32,125 bases of DNA from an uncultured Legionellales bacterium (lineage in GTDB: Bacteria; Pseudomonadota; Gammaproteobacteria; Eutrophobiales; Eutrophobiaceae): the NCBI GenBank assembly GCA_913045195.1, contig CAJWQR010000014.1:1-32125 (forward strand), given 5' to 3'. Position numbers and translations under genes: made by a program. Numbering within the stretch: the stretch's first letter is position 1; each line of letters starts with the position of its first letter. Under the pieces are notes generated by a model, which worked only from the letters and a program-made list of their open reading frames with translations, did no database searches and was not told the origin of the DNA. Shown in pieces: positions 17,839 to 25,650 of this stretch.

Positions 17839-19092
17839 CTAATTAAAGATCCCAAGTAAGAAATAGAAAAATACTATTGCCATTATACCGCCCGCTGGTA
17901 AGGTGATAATCCATGACATAAATATTGAGCCCACAATCCTAAGGTTCAGAGCTGATATCCCGCGCGCGAAACCAACACCAAGCACAGCGCCAACAAGGGT
18001 GTGAGTGGTTGATATAGGTATTCCTGTTCCCGATGCTAAAACGACAGTTATGGCGGCGGCTAAATTACAGCAGAAACCACGGCTAGGCGTTAGTTCAGTG
18101 ATACGACTACCCACCGTTGCAATTACCTTGTAACCAAACATCAAAAGACCAGCAACTATACCAACAGAACCAAGCAAAAGTATCCAGATAGGCATCACAG
18201 ATTCTTGCGCAATTTCACCGCCACTGGATACAATACTTACTATTGCAGCGACAGGCCCTACTGCATTGGCGACATCATTTGAACCATGAGCAAAAGCCAT
18301 TGCGCAAGCAGAAAAAACCATTAAAACACCAAAGACATTTTCAACATCAAAGAAATGATTGTTTATATTTCTCTCTTTACTATATGTGATTTTGCGAATT
18401 AGAAAGCCACCAATAATTGCGCAAAATATTCCTATAAAAAGACTAATACCATAACTTTCATTTCTAGATAAATCGAGACCAACGTGTTTTAAGCCCTTGA
18501 GCATGGTTACGAGCGAAATCATCGTGCCCGTTAAGAAAATATAAATAGGCACGTAACGTTTCGAATTTTCCATTGGGTCACTAGTATTAAGAATTAATTT
18601 TTGAACGCTACGAAATAAAATATAGGCAAGCCCACCCGCTATTATCGGCGACACCACCCAACTTGCAGCGATTGAACTTACTTTCCCCCATTTAACAGCC
18701 TCAATTCCAATACCAACGGCAGCAAAGCCGACGATAGCGCCGACAATTGAATGTGTTGTTGAAACCGGTAAACCATATCGTGTGGCAATTAATAGCCATA
18801 TTGCCGCGGCCAAAAGAGCCGCAAGCATCCCATAGACAAGTATCTCGGGTGAGCCACTCAGTAGACTGGTATCAATTATTCCCTTACGGATAGTCGATGT
18901 AACTTGCCCGCCAGCAAGGAAGGCACCTGTAAATTCAAAAATAGCAGCAATGATGACAGCCTGCTTAAGCGTTAATGATTTTGATCCAACAGAAGTTGCC
19001 ATTGCATTAGCAACATCGTTAGCACCGATACCCCAGGCCATAAAAAGTCCAAAGCATCCAGCCAATATCAATAATATTGTTACATGTTCCAT
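17839..19092 (-). CDS. pit: Low-affinity inorganic phosphate transporter, Pit family
   Basis: Inner-membrane phosphate:cation symporter, 417 aa with about ten helices. The two duplicated Pit signatures are present: GIGANDVANAMATSVGSKSLT near the N-terminus and FAHGSNDVANAVGPVAAI in the second half, each followed later by a PVSTTHSIVGAIVG or PISTTHTLVGAVLG block. Pit carriers move neutral metal-phosphate complexes with protons; Na+ coupling also occurs in the wider PiT family. The gene is 11 bp downstream of its DUF47 partner and 34 bp upstream of the porin gene. Shorter than E. coli PitA (499), like other bacterial Pit proteins encoded with DUF47 partners. Confidence 0.93.
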   Translation of the reverse strand: MEHVTILLILAGCFGLFMAWGIGANDVANAMATSVGSKSLTLKQAVIIAAIFEFTGAFLAGGQVTSTIRKGIIDTSLLSGSPEILVYGMLAALLAAAIWLLIATRYGLPVSTTHSIVGAIVGFAAVGIGIEAVKWGKVSSIAASWVVSPIIAGGLAYILFRSVQKLILNTSDPMENSKRYVPIYIFLTGTMISLVTMLKGLKHVGLDLSRNESYGISLFIGIFCAIIGGFLIRKITYSKERNINNHFFDVENVFGVLMVFSACAMAFAHGSNDVANAVGPVAAIVSIVSSGGEIAQESVMPIWILLLGSVGIVAGLLMFGYKVIATVGSRITELTPSRGFCCNLAAAITVVLASGTGIPISTTHTLVGAVLGVGFARGISALNLRIVGSIFMSWIITLPAGGIMAIVFFYFLLGIFN

Positions 19093-19103
19093 TTTGAATC
19101 TCT

Positions 19104-19784
19104 TTATTTAGCGAGCATTAACTGAAGACGGTTACCTGTGCTTTGTGCGTTATCTGCAAGATCTCCTGTCCATTCTATAATTTTATAAATGAACATAACG
19201 TCGACAGGAGGCAGGTCTTTTTCTATTTTGTATAATTCAGCACGTAATTTGATCTGAATTTCATCTGTCTCTCCCTCGATGACATGGAGTACTTCGATCA
19301 TTTCTTTAACGCGGGTGACTTCTCCCCCCCGAAATCCAACAACTACTAATTCATCTAGTTCATTGATTGCGATTTGCGCCTGACGAATTGCATCTATACA
19401 CCTATTTAGAAATTCTATATAAGTATCAGTGATTGATTGTGGTAAGGACATTTTTCTGCCAAGTACTAGCCCTGCGATATCTTTTGCTTTGTTTGCGATT
19501 TTATCTTGTAGCTGGAGCACATCGAGAACGTCTCTTCGATCCATAGGCATAAAAAGACTACTGGGAAGTTGCATACGCAACATATTTTTTATTTGATCTG
19601 CATCATTTTCTAACACGACGAGCTTAGTTTGGATTTTAGCAGCCCGTTTCCAGTCATTTTTAATGACGGAATCAAAATAAGGGATTAATTGCTCGACACA
19701 CAAAACAACTTTTTCAATGTGTTTTTGTAAAGGACTTACCGGCGAATTACCAAATATTCGAGAAAAGTAACTAGATTGAGCCAT
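19104..19784 (-). CDS. DUF47 (PhoU-like, TIGR00153) Pit accessory protein
   Basis: All-helical cytosolic protein of 226 aa, DUF47/TIGR00153, related to PhoU. It is recognised by FGNSPVSPLQKHIEKVVLCVEQL at the N-terminus, LPSSLFMPMDRRDVLDVLQLQDKIAN in the middle and the ending IIEWTGDLADNAQSTGNRL. Such proteins are regularly encoded directly before Pit genes, as here, and are thought to control carrier activity; the mechanism is not settled. A GTGAGG site lies 9 bases before the ATG. It is first in the unit DUF47-pit-porin. Confidence 0.93.
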   Translation of the reverse strand: MAQSSYFSRIFGNSPVSPLQKHIEKVVLCVEQLIPYFDSVIKNDWKRAAKIQTKLVVLENDADQIKNMLRMQLPSSLFMPMDRRDVLDVLQLQDKIANKAKDIAGLVLGRKMSLPQSITDTYIEFLNRCIDAIRQAQIAINELDELVVVGFRGGEVTRVKEMIEVLHVIEGETDEIQIKLRAELYKIEKDLPPVDVMFIYKIIEWTGDLADNAQSTGNRLQLMLAK

Positions 19785-19871
19785 TGATTAGTGCCTCACC
19801 ATTTGTAAAAATTTTGCGAAAGTAGTAAAAATCAAAATTAATGTTTAACTTTTCGTGTCAAAATTTCGCGC

Positions 19872-19899
19872 ATTAGAGCACATAACTTTTAAATTGCAA
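19872..19899 (-). promoter_or_regulatory. Promoter of the DUF47-pit-porin unit
   Basis: On the minus strand TTGCAA (19894-19899), a 16-bp spacer and TCTAAT (19872-19877) preceded by TGC, an extended -10. The start would be near 19864, about 80 bases before the DUF47 gene. No Pho box could be recognised around it. Confidence 0.6.
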
Positions 19900-19971
19900 G
19901 CAATTATTTTTAAAAAAAAAGAATTTCTTTTATCATGTTGTTGTTAAAGGGTTTTTTAGGAGAAAATTTTT

Positions 19972-20478
19972 ATGAGTTCATACTTATACATCATGCGTCA
20001 CGCAAAATCTGATTGGTCAGGACCTCAGACATCTGATTTTGAAAGACCAATTAATGGACGGGGAAGAAAAAATGCAATGCGTGTTGGGGGGTGGATGAGC
20101 GAGAATAATCATATCCCACAAAAAATTATTTCATCACCAGCACTTAGAGCAAAAGAAACGATTGAATTAGTAGCAGCACAAATAAGTAAATTTAATCTTG
20201 AAGATTTGGCATATGAGGACGAACTTTACCTTGCCGGTTTTACTCAATTAATAGAATTTATTAATACTTATAAAGATAAAGTTCAAAGTTTAATGTTGGT
20301 TGGACATAATCCTGGCATTGAGAATTTAGTTAACTATTTATGCGATAGATCAGGAGATAAAGAAACAATAGTTACAACTGCTAACCTATTTATATTTAAA
20401 TTTTCTAGTGATAGTTTTAATACAGGAGTTGATATAATAGAATTGGTTGAAGCAATAAAACCAAGGGAATTAAATTAA
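19972..20478 (+). CDS. sixA: Phosphohistidine phosphatase SixA
   Basis: Histidine phosphatase superfamily, 168 aa (E. coli SixA 161). The catalytic motif is MRHAKSDW with the nucleophile His10, followed by DFERPINGRGRKNA and SSPALRAKETIE, and a second catalytic His in LVGHNPGIENLVNYL. In E. coli SixA removes phosphate from the His of phosphocarrier NPr in the nitrogen PTS. Whether that partner exists here is not visible. A strong AGGAG site precedes the ATG. It is divergent from the DUF47-pit-porin unit, and its stop is 4 bp from that of the convergent methyltransferase. Confidence 0.9.
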   Translation: MSSYLYIMRHAKSDWSGPQTSDFERPINGRGRKNAMRVGGWMSENNHIPQKIISSPALRAKETIELVAAQISKFNLEDLAYEDELYLAGFTQLIEFINTYKDKVQSLMLVGHNPGIENLVNYLCDRSGDKETIVTTANLFIFKFSSDSFNTGVDIIELVEAIKPRELN

Positions 20479-20482
20479 AAAA

Positions 20483-21298
20483 TTATTTTTGTGAGACGAT
20501 ATAAGCAATCCAGCCTGCATCAGCCTCACCTTCCGTCTGCGGTATAAATTCACCATTACCCTCTCCATCTTCATCAGCTTGTTCCCAATAAACAGTTGGC
20601 TTGAAACCAGCTTCAACAAGCATTTCTAATATCTCAGGTAACGTCCATACACGCCACTCATAAGTAAAAGCTTTTTTTATTTTAGAGCCGTCTTTAAATT
20701 TAAAATGAATATGATTGATAGCAGAACCCGATATTGGATCGTATTTATGCTGGTCCCAAATATAAGTAAAGTTATCATTCTTCGTTTTTTCTTTCAGTTC
20801 TTGAAATGCTTCATAACCCCCATAAGCATCTGAAAAAAAGATGCCATCATCGACCAATGCATTCCTGATTTTTTTAAAATATCCAATCATTAATTTCCGT
20901 TCTTTAAATGTCCAATAGCTAAAATTCATTGCTAGCACAATATCAACAGGATCATTTACTACATTAAGCACATTGTCGTTAATAAGGCTTATACGAGATA
21001 ATTGTTCGGCGGATAGTTTTTCAAGCTTATTTTTTTTTGCCCAATCTAAAACATCTTTATCAAGGTCTACACAAATTGCTGTATTAGTATTACGTCGTTT
21101 TATCCATTCACAGGATGTATTTGTAGTGCCACAGAAGTCTTCTCTCAGTGTACTTGCCTGACGCTTTTTAAGTTTTTTAAATATTGAATCAATGATATCG
21201 ATTTCAGCTTCGGCACATTGAACAGCTTCCTCGTAACAGATATGACGGTCTGCTAGTTCCGCCATTGTGGGGCTTGATGATTTATTGTTTGAACCCAT
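20483..21298 (-). CDS. Class I SAM-dependent methyltransferase, substrate unknown
   Basis: A 271-aa Rossmann-fold methyltransferase. The SAM-binding motif I region is LREDFCGTTNTSCEWIKR (about 55-70), followed by an acidic strand end in AICVDLDKDVLDWAKK, motif IV-like DIVLAMNFSYWTFKER, and IFFSDAYGG. The C-terminal part is beta-rich (INHIHFKFKDGSKIKKAF, YEWRVWTLPEILEML) and ends WIAYIVSQ. DFCGTT is a recognisable signature of a family of bacterial uncharacterised methyltransferases. Neighbours (sixA convergent, CBS-domain gene divergent) give no hint of a substrate. The start MGSNNKSSSPTMAELADRH fits, though the second Met is a possible alternative. Confidence 0.82.
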   Translation of the reverse strand: MGSNNKSSSPTMAELADRHICYEEAVQCAEAEIDIIDSIFKKLKKRQASTLREDFCGTTNTSCEWIKRRNTNTAICVDLDKDVLDWAKKNKLEKLSAEQLSRISLINDNVLNVVNDPVDIVLAMNFSYWTFKERKLMIGYFKKIRNALVDDGIFFSDAYGGYEAFQELKEKTKNDNFTYIWDQHKYDPISGSAINHIHFKFKDGSKIKKAFTYEWRVWTLPEILEMLVEAGFKPTVYWEQADEDGEGNGEFIPQTEGEADAGWIAYIVSQK

Positions 21299-21356
21299 AT
21301 TTTACTACCACGTATATAAATTATAATATTTATTATGATTGACTAGATATTCGGCC

Positions 21357-21440
21357 GGCTATTATAGCCAATAGTTTTAAATTAAGTCAGTAAAATTAAT
21401 AGTCGTTTTTTAAGCGCTTAGTAAAAAATTTTTACTAAGC
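21357..21440. promoter_or_regulatory. Cluster of three palindromes before the CBS-domain gene
   Basis: Within the 192-bp divergent region there are a 13-bp palindrome GGCTAT-T-ATAGCC (21357-21369), a 10-bp palindrome TAAGCGCTTA (21411-21420) and, sharing its last half, a 25-bp palindrome with arms GCTTAGTAAAAA and TTTTTACTAAGC around one base (21416-21440). Both flanking genes point away, so terminator function is unlikely and operator function is plausible. Confidence 0.5.
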
Positions 21441-21476
21441 AAGCATAATCATGATCATATTACTTTTTTATTACGC

Positions 21477-21482
21477 TATAAT
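21477..21482 (+). promoter_or_regulatory. -10 element of the CBS-domain gene
   Basis: A perfect TATAAT lies only 8 bases before the ATG, so transcription would start at or within a base or two of the start codon. No convincing -35 hexamer sits at 16-18 bp, which may point to an activator at the palindromes upstream. Confidence 0.5.
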
Positions 21483-21490
21483 CTTAGTCT

Positions 21491-21964
21491 ATGGCAGAGT
21501 TAGATAATGACCACAAAGTAAAAATAAGCACGATACTCGATAACAAGGGTAGTGTTGTTTATAGTATTTCTCCCGAGAATACATTGAAACAAATGGCAAA
21601 TGAAATGCTAGCCAAAAAGATTGGCTCACTTCTTGTCATTGATAAGGCTGGCGCATTAGTAGGCATCATATCTGAGCGTGATTTTCTGACCATCGTTGGT
21701 GAACATACTAAAGATTGGGAGGATATGACTGTCAGCGATGTTATGACCAAAGAAGTTATAACTGCAACGCCTGAAGATTCTCTCGAACAGGTTATGTTCA
21801 TAATGACGGAGCATCATATTCGTCATATACCTGTTATAGGCGATGATAAGATTGTTGGAGTACTTGCCTTGGGCGATATTATCAATGCACTACTTGATAA
21901 ATCATTATTTCAAAATAAATTACTTAAGCGTTATATAAAAGACTGGCCGGTAGATAATCAATAA
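21491..21964 (+). CDS. CBS-domain pair protein
   Basis: A 157-aa cytosolic protein made of two CBS domains (about 8-70 and 78-135), which together form an adenine-nucleotide-binding Bateman module. Motifs are VYSISPENTLKQMANEMLAKKIGSLLV with GIISERDFL in the first, and VITATPEDSLEQVMFIMTEHHIRHIPVIG with GVLALGDIINALL in the second. There is no attached enzyme domain, so it probably senses energy state and acts on a partner. No ribosome site is present and a TATAAT lies 8 bases before the ATG, so the message may be leaderless. The next in-frame Met would cut into the first domain, which supports this start. Confidence 0.88.
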   Translation: MAELDNDHKVKISTILDNKGSVVYSISPENTLKQMANEMLAKKIGSLLVIDKAGALVGIISERDFLTIVGEHTKDWEDMTVSDVMTKEVITATPEDSLEQVMFIMTEHHIRHIPVIGDDKIVGVLALGDIINALLDKSLFQNKLLKRYIKDWPVDNQ

Positions 21965-21968
21965 TACG

Positions 21969-22256
21969 TTATAGTTGTATTAAGTTACGATTTTGATCTC
22001 GCATTTCAAGTTCATTGCTTACTGCAAAATCAACAAGGAAATCATAAGTCATAGGGTCTTTTTCTTGAAGTCTTGCATTAATGACAAAACATTTTGAGTT
22101 CTCCTCTTGGTTTAGATTGACAAGCGGGTTGAAGACTATTCGGCCATTTTTCCCATAACTAGCAACCGTGTAGTAGAGCCTTTCAGCCCAATCACTTGGC
22201 CGAAACTTTTTTCCTTCTTTGGTTTGTCCCATGATTAATATTTTTTCGTATAGCAT
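21969..22256 (-). CDS. DUF3579 domain protein
   Basis: A 95-aa cytosolic protein of the DUF3579 family found in beta- and gammaproteobacteria. It is recognised by TKEGKKFRPSDWAERLYYTVASYG, then KCFVINARLQEKDPMTYDFLVDFAVSNELEM. No biochemical function is known for the family. It follows fxsA by 14 bp on the same strand, and its stop is 4 bp from that of the convergent CBS-domain gene. Met9 is an alternative start, but family members usually carry a few residues before the ILG/ILI-like strand, so the first ATG is kept. Confidence 0.83.
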   Translation of the reverse strand: MLYEKILIMGQTKEGKKFRPSDWAERLYYTVASYGKNGRIVFNPLVNLNQEENSKCFVINARLQEKDPMTYDFLVDFAVSNELEMRDQNRNLIQL

Positions 22257-22270
22257 GTTTTTTGTAAGCT

Positions 22271-22705
22271 TTATTTCGAATCAGAATCCCAATGCTCACC
22301 CTCAATAATATTTCCAGTACGTGTGTTTGTTTGTTTGATGTTAATACGATTTTGCATGAAATTAACAAAAAATGTTTGTGCCAGTCGTTGACGTAATATT
22401 GGTACTAACGCTAGAAAGCCAAACATATCTGTAAAGAATCCAGGCGTTAGTAGTAATACCCCACTAATGAGAAGTATTAAACCCTCGATTAATTCGATCG
22501 CTGGCAATTGACCCCGATTGATATTTGTTTGGACTTTTGCGAGTGTTGATATTCCCTGAGTACGCAACAATGCAGCGCCAAGAATAGCAGTACCAATCAC
22601 CAAGGCTATTGTGTAACCTGCGCCAATGACTTTGCCAATCTTGATTAATATAACAATTTCAACGAGAGGTACGGTGAGAAAAAGTATTAGTAAAATTCTA
22701 AACAA
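22271..22705 (-). CDS. fxsA: FxsA-family cytoplasmic membrane protein
   Basis: FxsA, a small inner-membrane protein with about four helices; overexpression of the E. coli homologue relieves exclusion of phage T7 by the F plasmid, and its normal role is unknown. The family core is visible: LVEIVILIKIGKVIGAGYTIALVIGTAILGAALLRTQG followed by LLLTPGFFTDMFGFLALVP. The track starts at a TTG at 22720, but that codon overlaps a GAGGA site which is spaced 8 bases from a second in-frame TTG at 22705. The shorter form (144 aa, MFRILLILFL) is therefore chosen, and it matches the usual family N-terminus better. Divergent from cutA. Confidence 0.87.
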   Translation of the reverse strand: MFRILLILFLTVPLVEIVILIKIGKVIGAGYTIALVIGTAILGAALLRTQGISTLAKVQTNINRGQLPAIELIEGLILLISGVLLLTPGFFTDMFGFLALVPILRQRLAQTFFVNFMQNRINIKQTNTRTGNIIEGEHWDSDSK

Positions 22706-22788
22706 AAGCGATGTCCTCAATATACATTTTAAACTATCAGTATGGCATTATGTTTAATGTATGGGCAAAATACTATTATGCAAGTAAT

Positions 22789-22802
22789 TTTAAAGCTTTA
22801 AA
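22789..22802. repeat. 14-bp palindrome before cutA
   Basis: TTTAAAGCTTTAAA is a perfect palindrome ending 6 bases before the cutA ATG, where a ribosome site would be expected and none is seen. It may be an operator or chance in AT-rich DNA. Confidence 0.3.
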
Positions 22803-22808
22803 TTACAT

Positions 22809-23135
22809 ATGACCAATAATGAAAAATCTATTTTAGTTTTGAGTGCTTTCCCTACATCTATCTCAGTGAAAGATATCGCAGAGATATTGGTTAATGAAAA
22901 ACTTGCTGCCTGCATCAATATTATTCCTGAAGTTCAGTCTGTATTTCGATGGAAAAATAAAGTTGATAATACTCCTGAAAATATTTTAATTATAAAAACA
23001 ACACTTAATTTATACGATATATTAGAGAAAAGAATCAAACAACTACACCCCTACGAACTTCCTGAAATAATAGCAGTCCCAATTGAGAAAGGCCTTACTG
23101 AGTATTTGAATTGGGTTAGCGAGAACACTAAATAA
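22809..23135 (+). CDS. cutA: Divalent-cation tolerance protein CutA
   Basis: CutA, 108 aa, forms a PII-like trimer. E. coli mutants were linked to copper tolerance, but the biochemical role is open. Family blocks are LVNEKLAACINIIPEVQSVFRWKNKV, ILIIKTTLNLYDILEKRIKQLHPYELPEIIAVPIEKG and the terminal YLNWV. The Cys in AACINI is the conserved metal-binding candidate. It leads the unit cutA-dsbD-tlpA; the dsbD ATG follows its stop by 2 bp. The order cutA then dsbD is the common gammaproteobacterial one. Confidence 0.94.
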   Translation: MTNNEKSILVLSAFPTSISVKDIAEILVNEKLAACINIIPEVQSVFRWKNKVDNTPENILIIKTTLNLYDILEKRIKQLHPYELPEIIAVPIEKGLTEYLNWVSENTK

Positions 23136-23137
23136 CA

Positions 23138-24970
23138 ATGTACTTTCTTAAAAGAATATTTATTTTTTGCATTTTTTTATCTTCACATTCAGTAAATGCG
23201 ATTAATTTTGAAGATAGCTTAAATACTATTTTTTCATCCACGCCATCTTCTGTCGATGAGGTACTTCATCCGGATGATGCTTTTAAGGTGGCAGTTAGTG
23301 CCATTTCGAATAATAGATTAATACTAAATTGGCAAATAAAACCAGGTTATTATCTATACAAGGATAAGTTTTCAATCAACTCAAATGATTCATCAATCAT
23401 AATTGGGAGTTATGTATTTCCGATAGGTAAATTAAAAGAAGACCTTGCGTTTGGTGAGGTCGAAGTTTACTACAATAATAATCAGTTGTTAGTACCATTT
23501 ACACATGAAGATACAAATATAAAAGAGTTAAATATTAATATTGGTTATCAGGGTTGCAAGGAAGATTCGATCTGTTACCCACCAATTAAGAAAAATCTAA
23601 CAGTTTCAATTCCTGATTTTTTTGAGGCATTACTTGTTGATGAAGGGATTAATAAAGAAATATTTATATCTGAGCAAGATGTAGTCACAAAAAGATTAAA
23701 AGAAAATAGTTTGTTATTCAATATCTTTTCATTTTTTGTATTCGGATTTTTACTGGCATTAACGCCATGTGTTTTTCCAATGATTCCTATTCTCTCCGGC
23801 ATTATCGTCGGTGAAGGAGTTCGTATAACAAGAACAAGGGCAATCATGCTGACATTAAGTTATGTTCTGGCCATGGCACTGACTTATGCTGTATTAGGTG
23901 TGATTGCTGGTCTTTTCAGTTTTAATCTTCAAGCTGCATCACAAAATATTTGGGTGATCAGTCTATTCAGCGGGGTTTTTGTGCTACTTGCATTATCAAT
24001 GTTTGGTTTTTACGAATTGCAATTACCCAGCAGTTGGCAAAATAAAGTCGTAGCTAATCAAAGTAATTCTGGTCGTGGTACTCTGACGGGTGCTGCGCTG
24101 ATGGGGTTACTATCTGCTGTTATTGTTGGCCCGTGTGTGGCACCGCCACTTGCGGGCGCATTACTTTATATTAGTCAAACTGGCGATGCGCAACTCGGTG
24201 GCCTTGCTTTATTTGCAATGGGTTTGGGTTTTGGTGTACCGCTATTGATTATTGGTATCAGTTCAGGTGAATTATTACCACGCGCTGGCGCATGGATGAA
24301 TAATATCAAGCGTGTTTTTGGCGTCATTATGTTGGGTGTCGCCATTTGGTTTTTAGAACGTGTGTTACCAGAAACATTTACTTTATTACTCTGGGCAGCT
24401 TTATTTATCGTTAGCGCAATTTTTCTTGGTGCATTAGACCGCCAAGAAAAGGGTATTAATTACTGGCAACGATTACATAAAGGCCTGGGTTTAATGATGA
24501 TGTTCTACGGCGGCATTTTGATTTATGCTGCGGTAAGTGGCGGGGGAACTGTATTAGCGCCATTTAACAAAAGAATACTATCTAATAATTTCACAACTGA
24601 AACTCTACCGTTTGTTTATATAGCGAACATTTCAGAATTGAATGAACAATTAGAGCAGTCGAAGCTTGAGGGTAAGTCAGCGATGTTAGATTTTTATGCC
24701 GACTGGTGTGTCGAGTGCAAACAAATGGAGGCACATACTTTTTCTAAACCATTGGTTCAAGATATATTGCAAGATATAAATTTACTGAAAGCAGATGTTA
24801 CAGAAAATAATGATGCCGATAAAATTTTGTTAAAACATTTTGGATTATTTGGTCCCCCAGCAATTATTTTTTTTAATCAACAATCAGAAGAGATTAAATC
24901 TCATCGTCTTATTGGTTTTTCTAAACCAGAAAATTTTATTAAGCATATTAAACAAGTTAAATCCTTATGA
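23138..24970 (+). CDS. dsbD: Thiol:disulphide interchange protein DsbD
   Basis: DsbD, 610 aa, passes electrons from cytosolic thioredoxin to periplasmic thiol proteins. Signal peptide to about residue 21 (VNA). The N-terminal Ig-like domain carries C140 and C146 (GCKEDSICYPP). The eight-helix core has its two cysteines in LTPCVFPMIP (C211) and GPCVAPPL (C333). The C-terminal thioredoxin domain has DWCVECK (C524, C527). All six redox cysteines are present, so the relay should work. It overlaps the next gene, a TlpA-like thioredoxin, by 4 bp (ATGA). In a Sox organism possible clients include cytochrome c maturation and the SoxY thiol. Confidence 0.96.
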   Translation: MYFLKRIFIFCIFLSSHSVNAINFEDSLNTIFSSTPSSVDEVLHPDDAFKVAVSAISNNRLILNWQIKPGYYLYKDKFSINSNDSSIIIGSYVFPIGKLKEDLAFGEVEVYYNNNQLLVPFTHEDTNIKELNINIGYQGCKEDSICYPPIKKNLTVSIPDFFEALLVDEGINKEIFISEQDVVTKRLKENSLLFNIFSFFVFGFLLALTPCVFPMIPILSGIIVGEGVRITRTRAIMLTLSYVLAMALTYAVLGVIAGLFSFNLQAASQNIWVISLFSGVFVLLALSMFGFYELQLPSSWQNKVVANQSNSGRGTLTGAALMGLLSAVIVGPCVAPPLAGALLYISQTGDAQLGGLALFAMGLGFGVPLLIIGISSGELLPRAGAWMNNIKRVFGVIMLGVAIWFLERVLPETFTLLLWAALFIVSAIFLGALDRQEKGINYWQRLHKGLGLMMMFYGGILIYAAVSGGGTVLAPFNKRILSNNFTTETLPFVYIANISELNEQLEQSKLEGKSAMLDFYADWCVECKQMEAHTFSKPLVQDILQDINLLKADVTENNDADKILLKHFGLFGPPAIIFFNQQSEEIKSHRLIGFSKPENFIKHIKQVKSL

Positions 24971-25533
24971 AACGATGGCAGATAATATTTGTAGCAATTC
25001 TTGTAGCAATACTTTCAGGGCTTAGTGGTTATTATTTTCAGCAGATATCAAAAGATGATGGAATTCTCGAAGCACAGTTAAACACTAAAAAATCACCGAG
25101 CCCCGAAGAAGTTATTGGTATGGGTGTAGCGGAATTTAGTTTGTTGGATTTAAATGGTGAAAGGCGGTATTTATCTGAGTGGAAAGGCAAGTTGATTGCA
25201 ATTAATTTTTGGGCGACATGGTGTGCCCCCTGTCGTGAGGAAATCCCTGCTTTTGTCGAGCTACAAGAAAAATATGCAACACAAGGATTACAATTTATCG
25301 GAATTGCATTACAACAGGCAGATGAGGTGAGAGATTTTATCGAAGAATATAATGTTAACTATCCCTCATTGGTTGGCGGGGATGAAGTGATAAAAGTTGC
25401 CAGTCAATTAGGGAATAATATTGGCGCAATGCCGTATACGGCGATTATCAATTCTAAAGGTAAAATCGCATATACTCACCGCGGACCGCTATCTAAGATC
25501 GAGGCAGAGGCGGTGATTAAGAACTTCTTATAA
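24967..25533 (+). CDS. TlpA/ResA-like membrane-anchored thioredoxin
   Basis: A 188-aa periplasmic thiol-disulphide oxidoreductase. One N-terminal hydrophobic helix (about 6-24) anchors it or acts as an uncleaved signal. A thioredoxin fold follows, with NFWATWCAPCREEIP (CxxC at 86-89) and the cis-proline in GAMPYTAII. The AhpC/TSA-like layout is that of TlpA and ResA, which reduce apocytochrome or other periplasmic cysteines. Its start overlaps the dsbD stop (ATGA), so DsbD is the likely electron source. The target is not visible; haem-binding apocytochromes or SoxY are possibilities. Confidence 0.9.
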   Translation: MKRWQIIFVAILVAILSGLSGYYFQQISKDDGILEAQLNTKKSPSPEEVIGMGVAEFSLLDLNGERRYLSEWKGKLIAINFWATWCAPCREEIPAFVELQEKYATQGLQFIGIALQQADEVRDFIEEYNVNYPSLVGGDEVIKVASQLGNNIGAMPYTAIINSKGKIAYTHRGPLSKIEAEAVIKNFL

Positions 25534-25567
25534 GCAAAATTGGCAAAAATAACCTGTTCGTATTTTC

Positions 25568-25616
25568 GTTAAACTTCTGTTAAAATTCAGCTAAATGCTG
25601 TTAAAATCATTAAAAA
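25568..25616 (+). repeat. Helically phased GTTAAA repeats before aroQ
   Basis: Five copies of a roughly 11-bp unit: GTTAAA at 25568, 25579 and 25600, GCTAAA at 25590, and ATTAAA from 25609, spaced 11, 11, 10 and 9 bp. Two copies are identical over 10 bases (CTGTTAAAAT) and exactly 21 bp apart. The spacing places every copy on the same face of the helix, as in phased A-tract bends or cooperative repressor sites. The array ends about 35 bp before the aroQ start. Confidence 0.5.
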
Positions 25617-25650
25617 TAACAATATCAGTTATTATATATAGGGGATTTAC

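Noticed and set aside
19785-19971. Pho box before the DUF47-pit-porin unit
   Set aside because: GTGTCA near 19849 resembles one half-site, but no second half at the 11-bp spacing is present.
21962-21982. TAATAC/GTATTA hairpin at the CBS/DUF3579 junction
   Set aside because: Six AT-rich pairs with a 9-nt loop, overlapping both stop regions and lacking a T-run on either strand.
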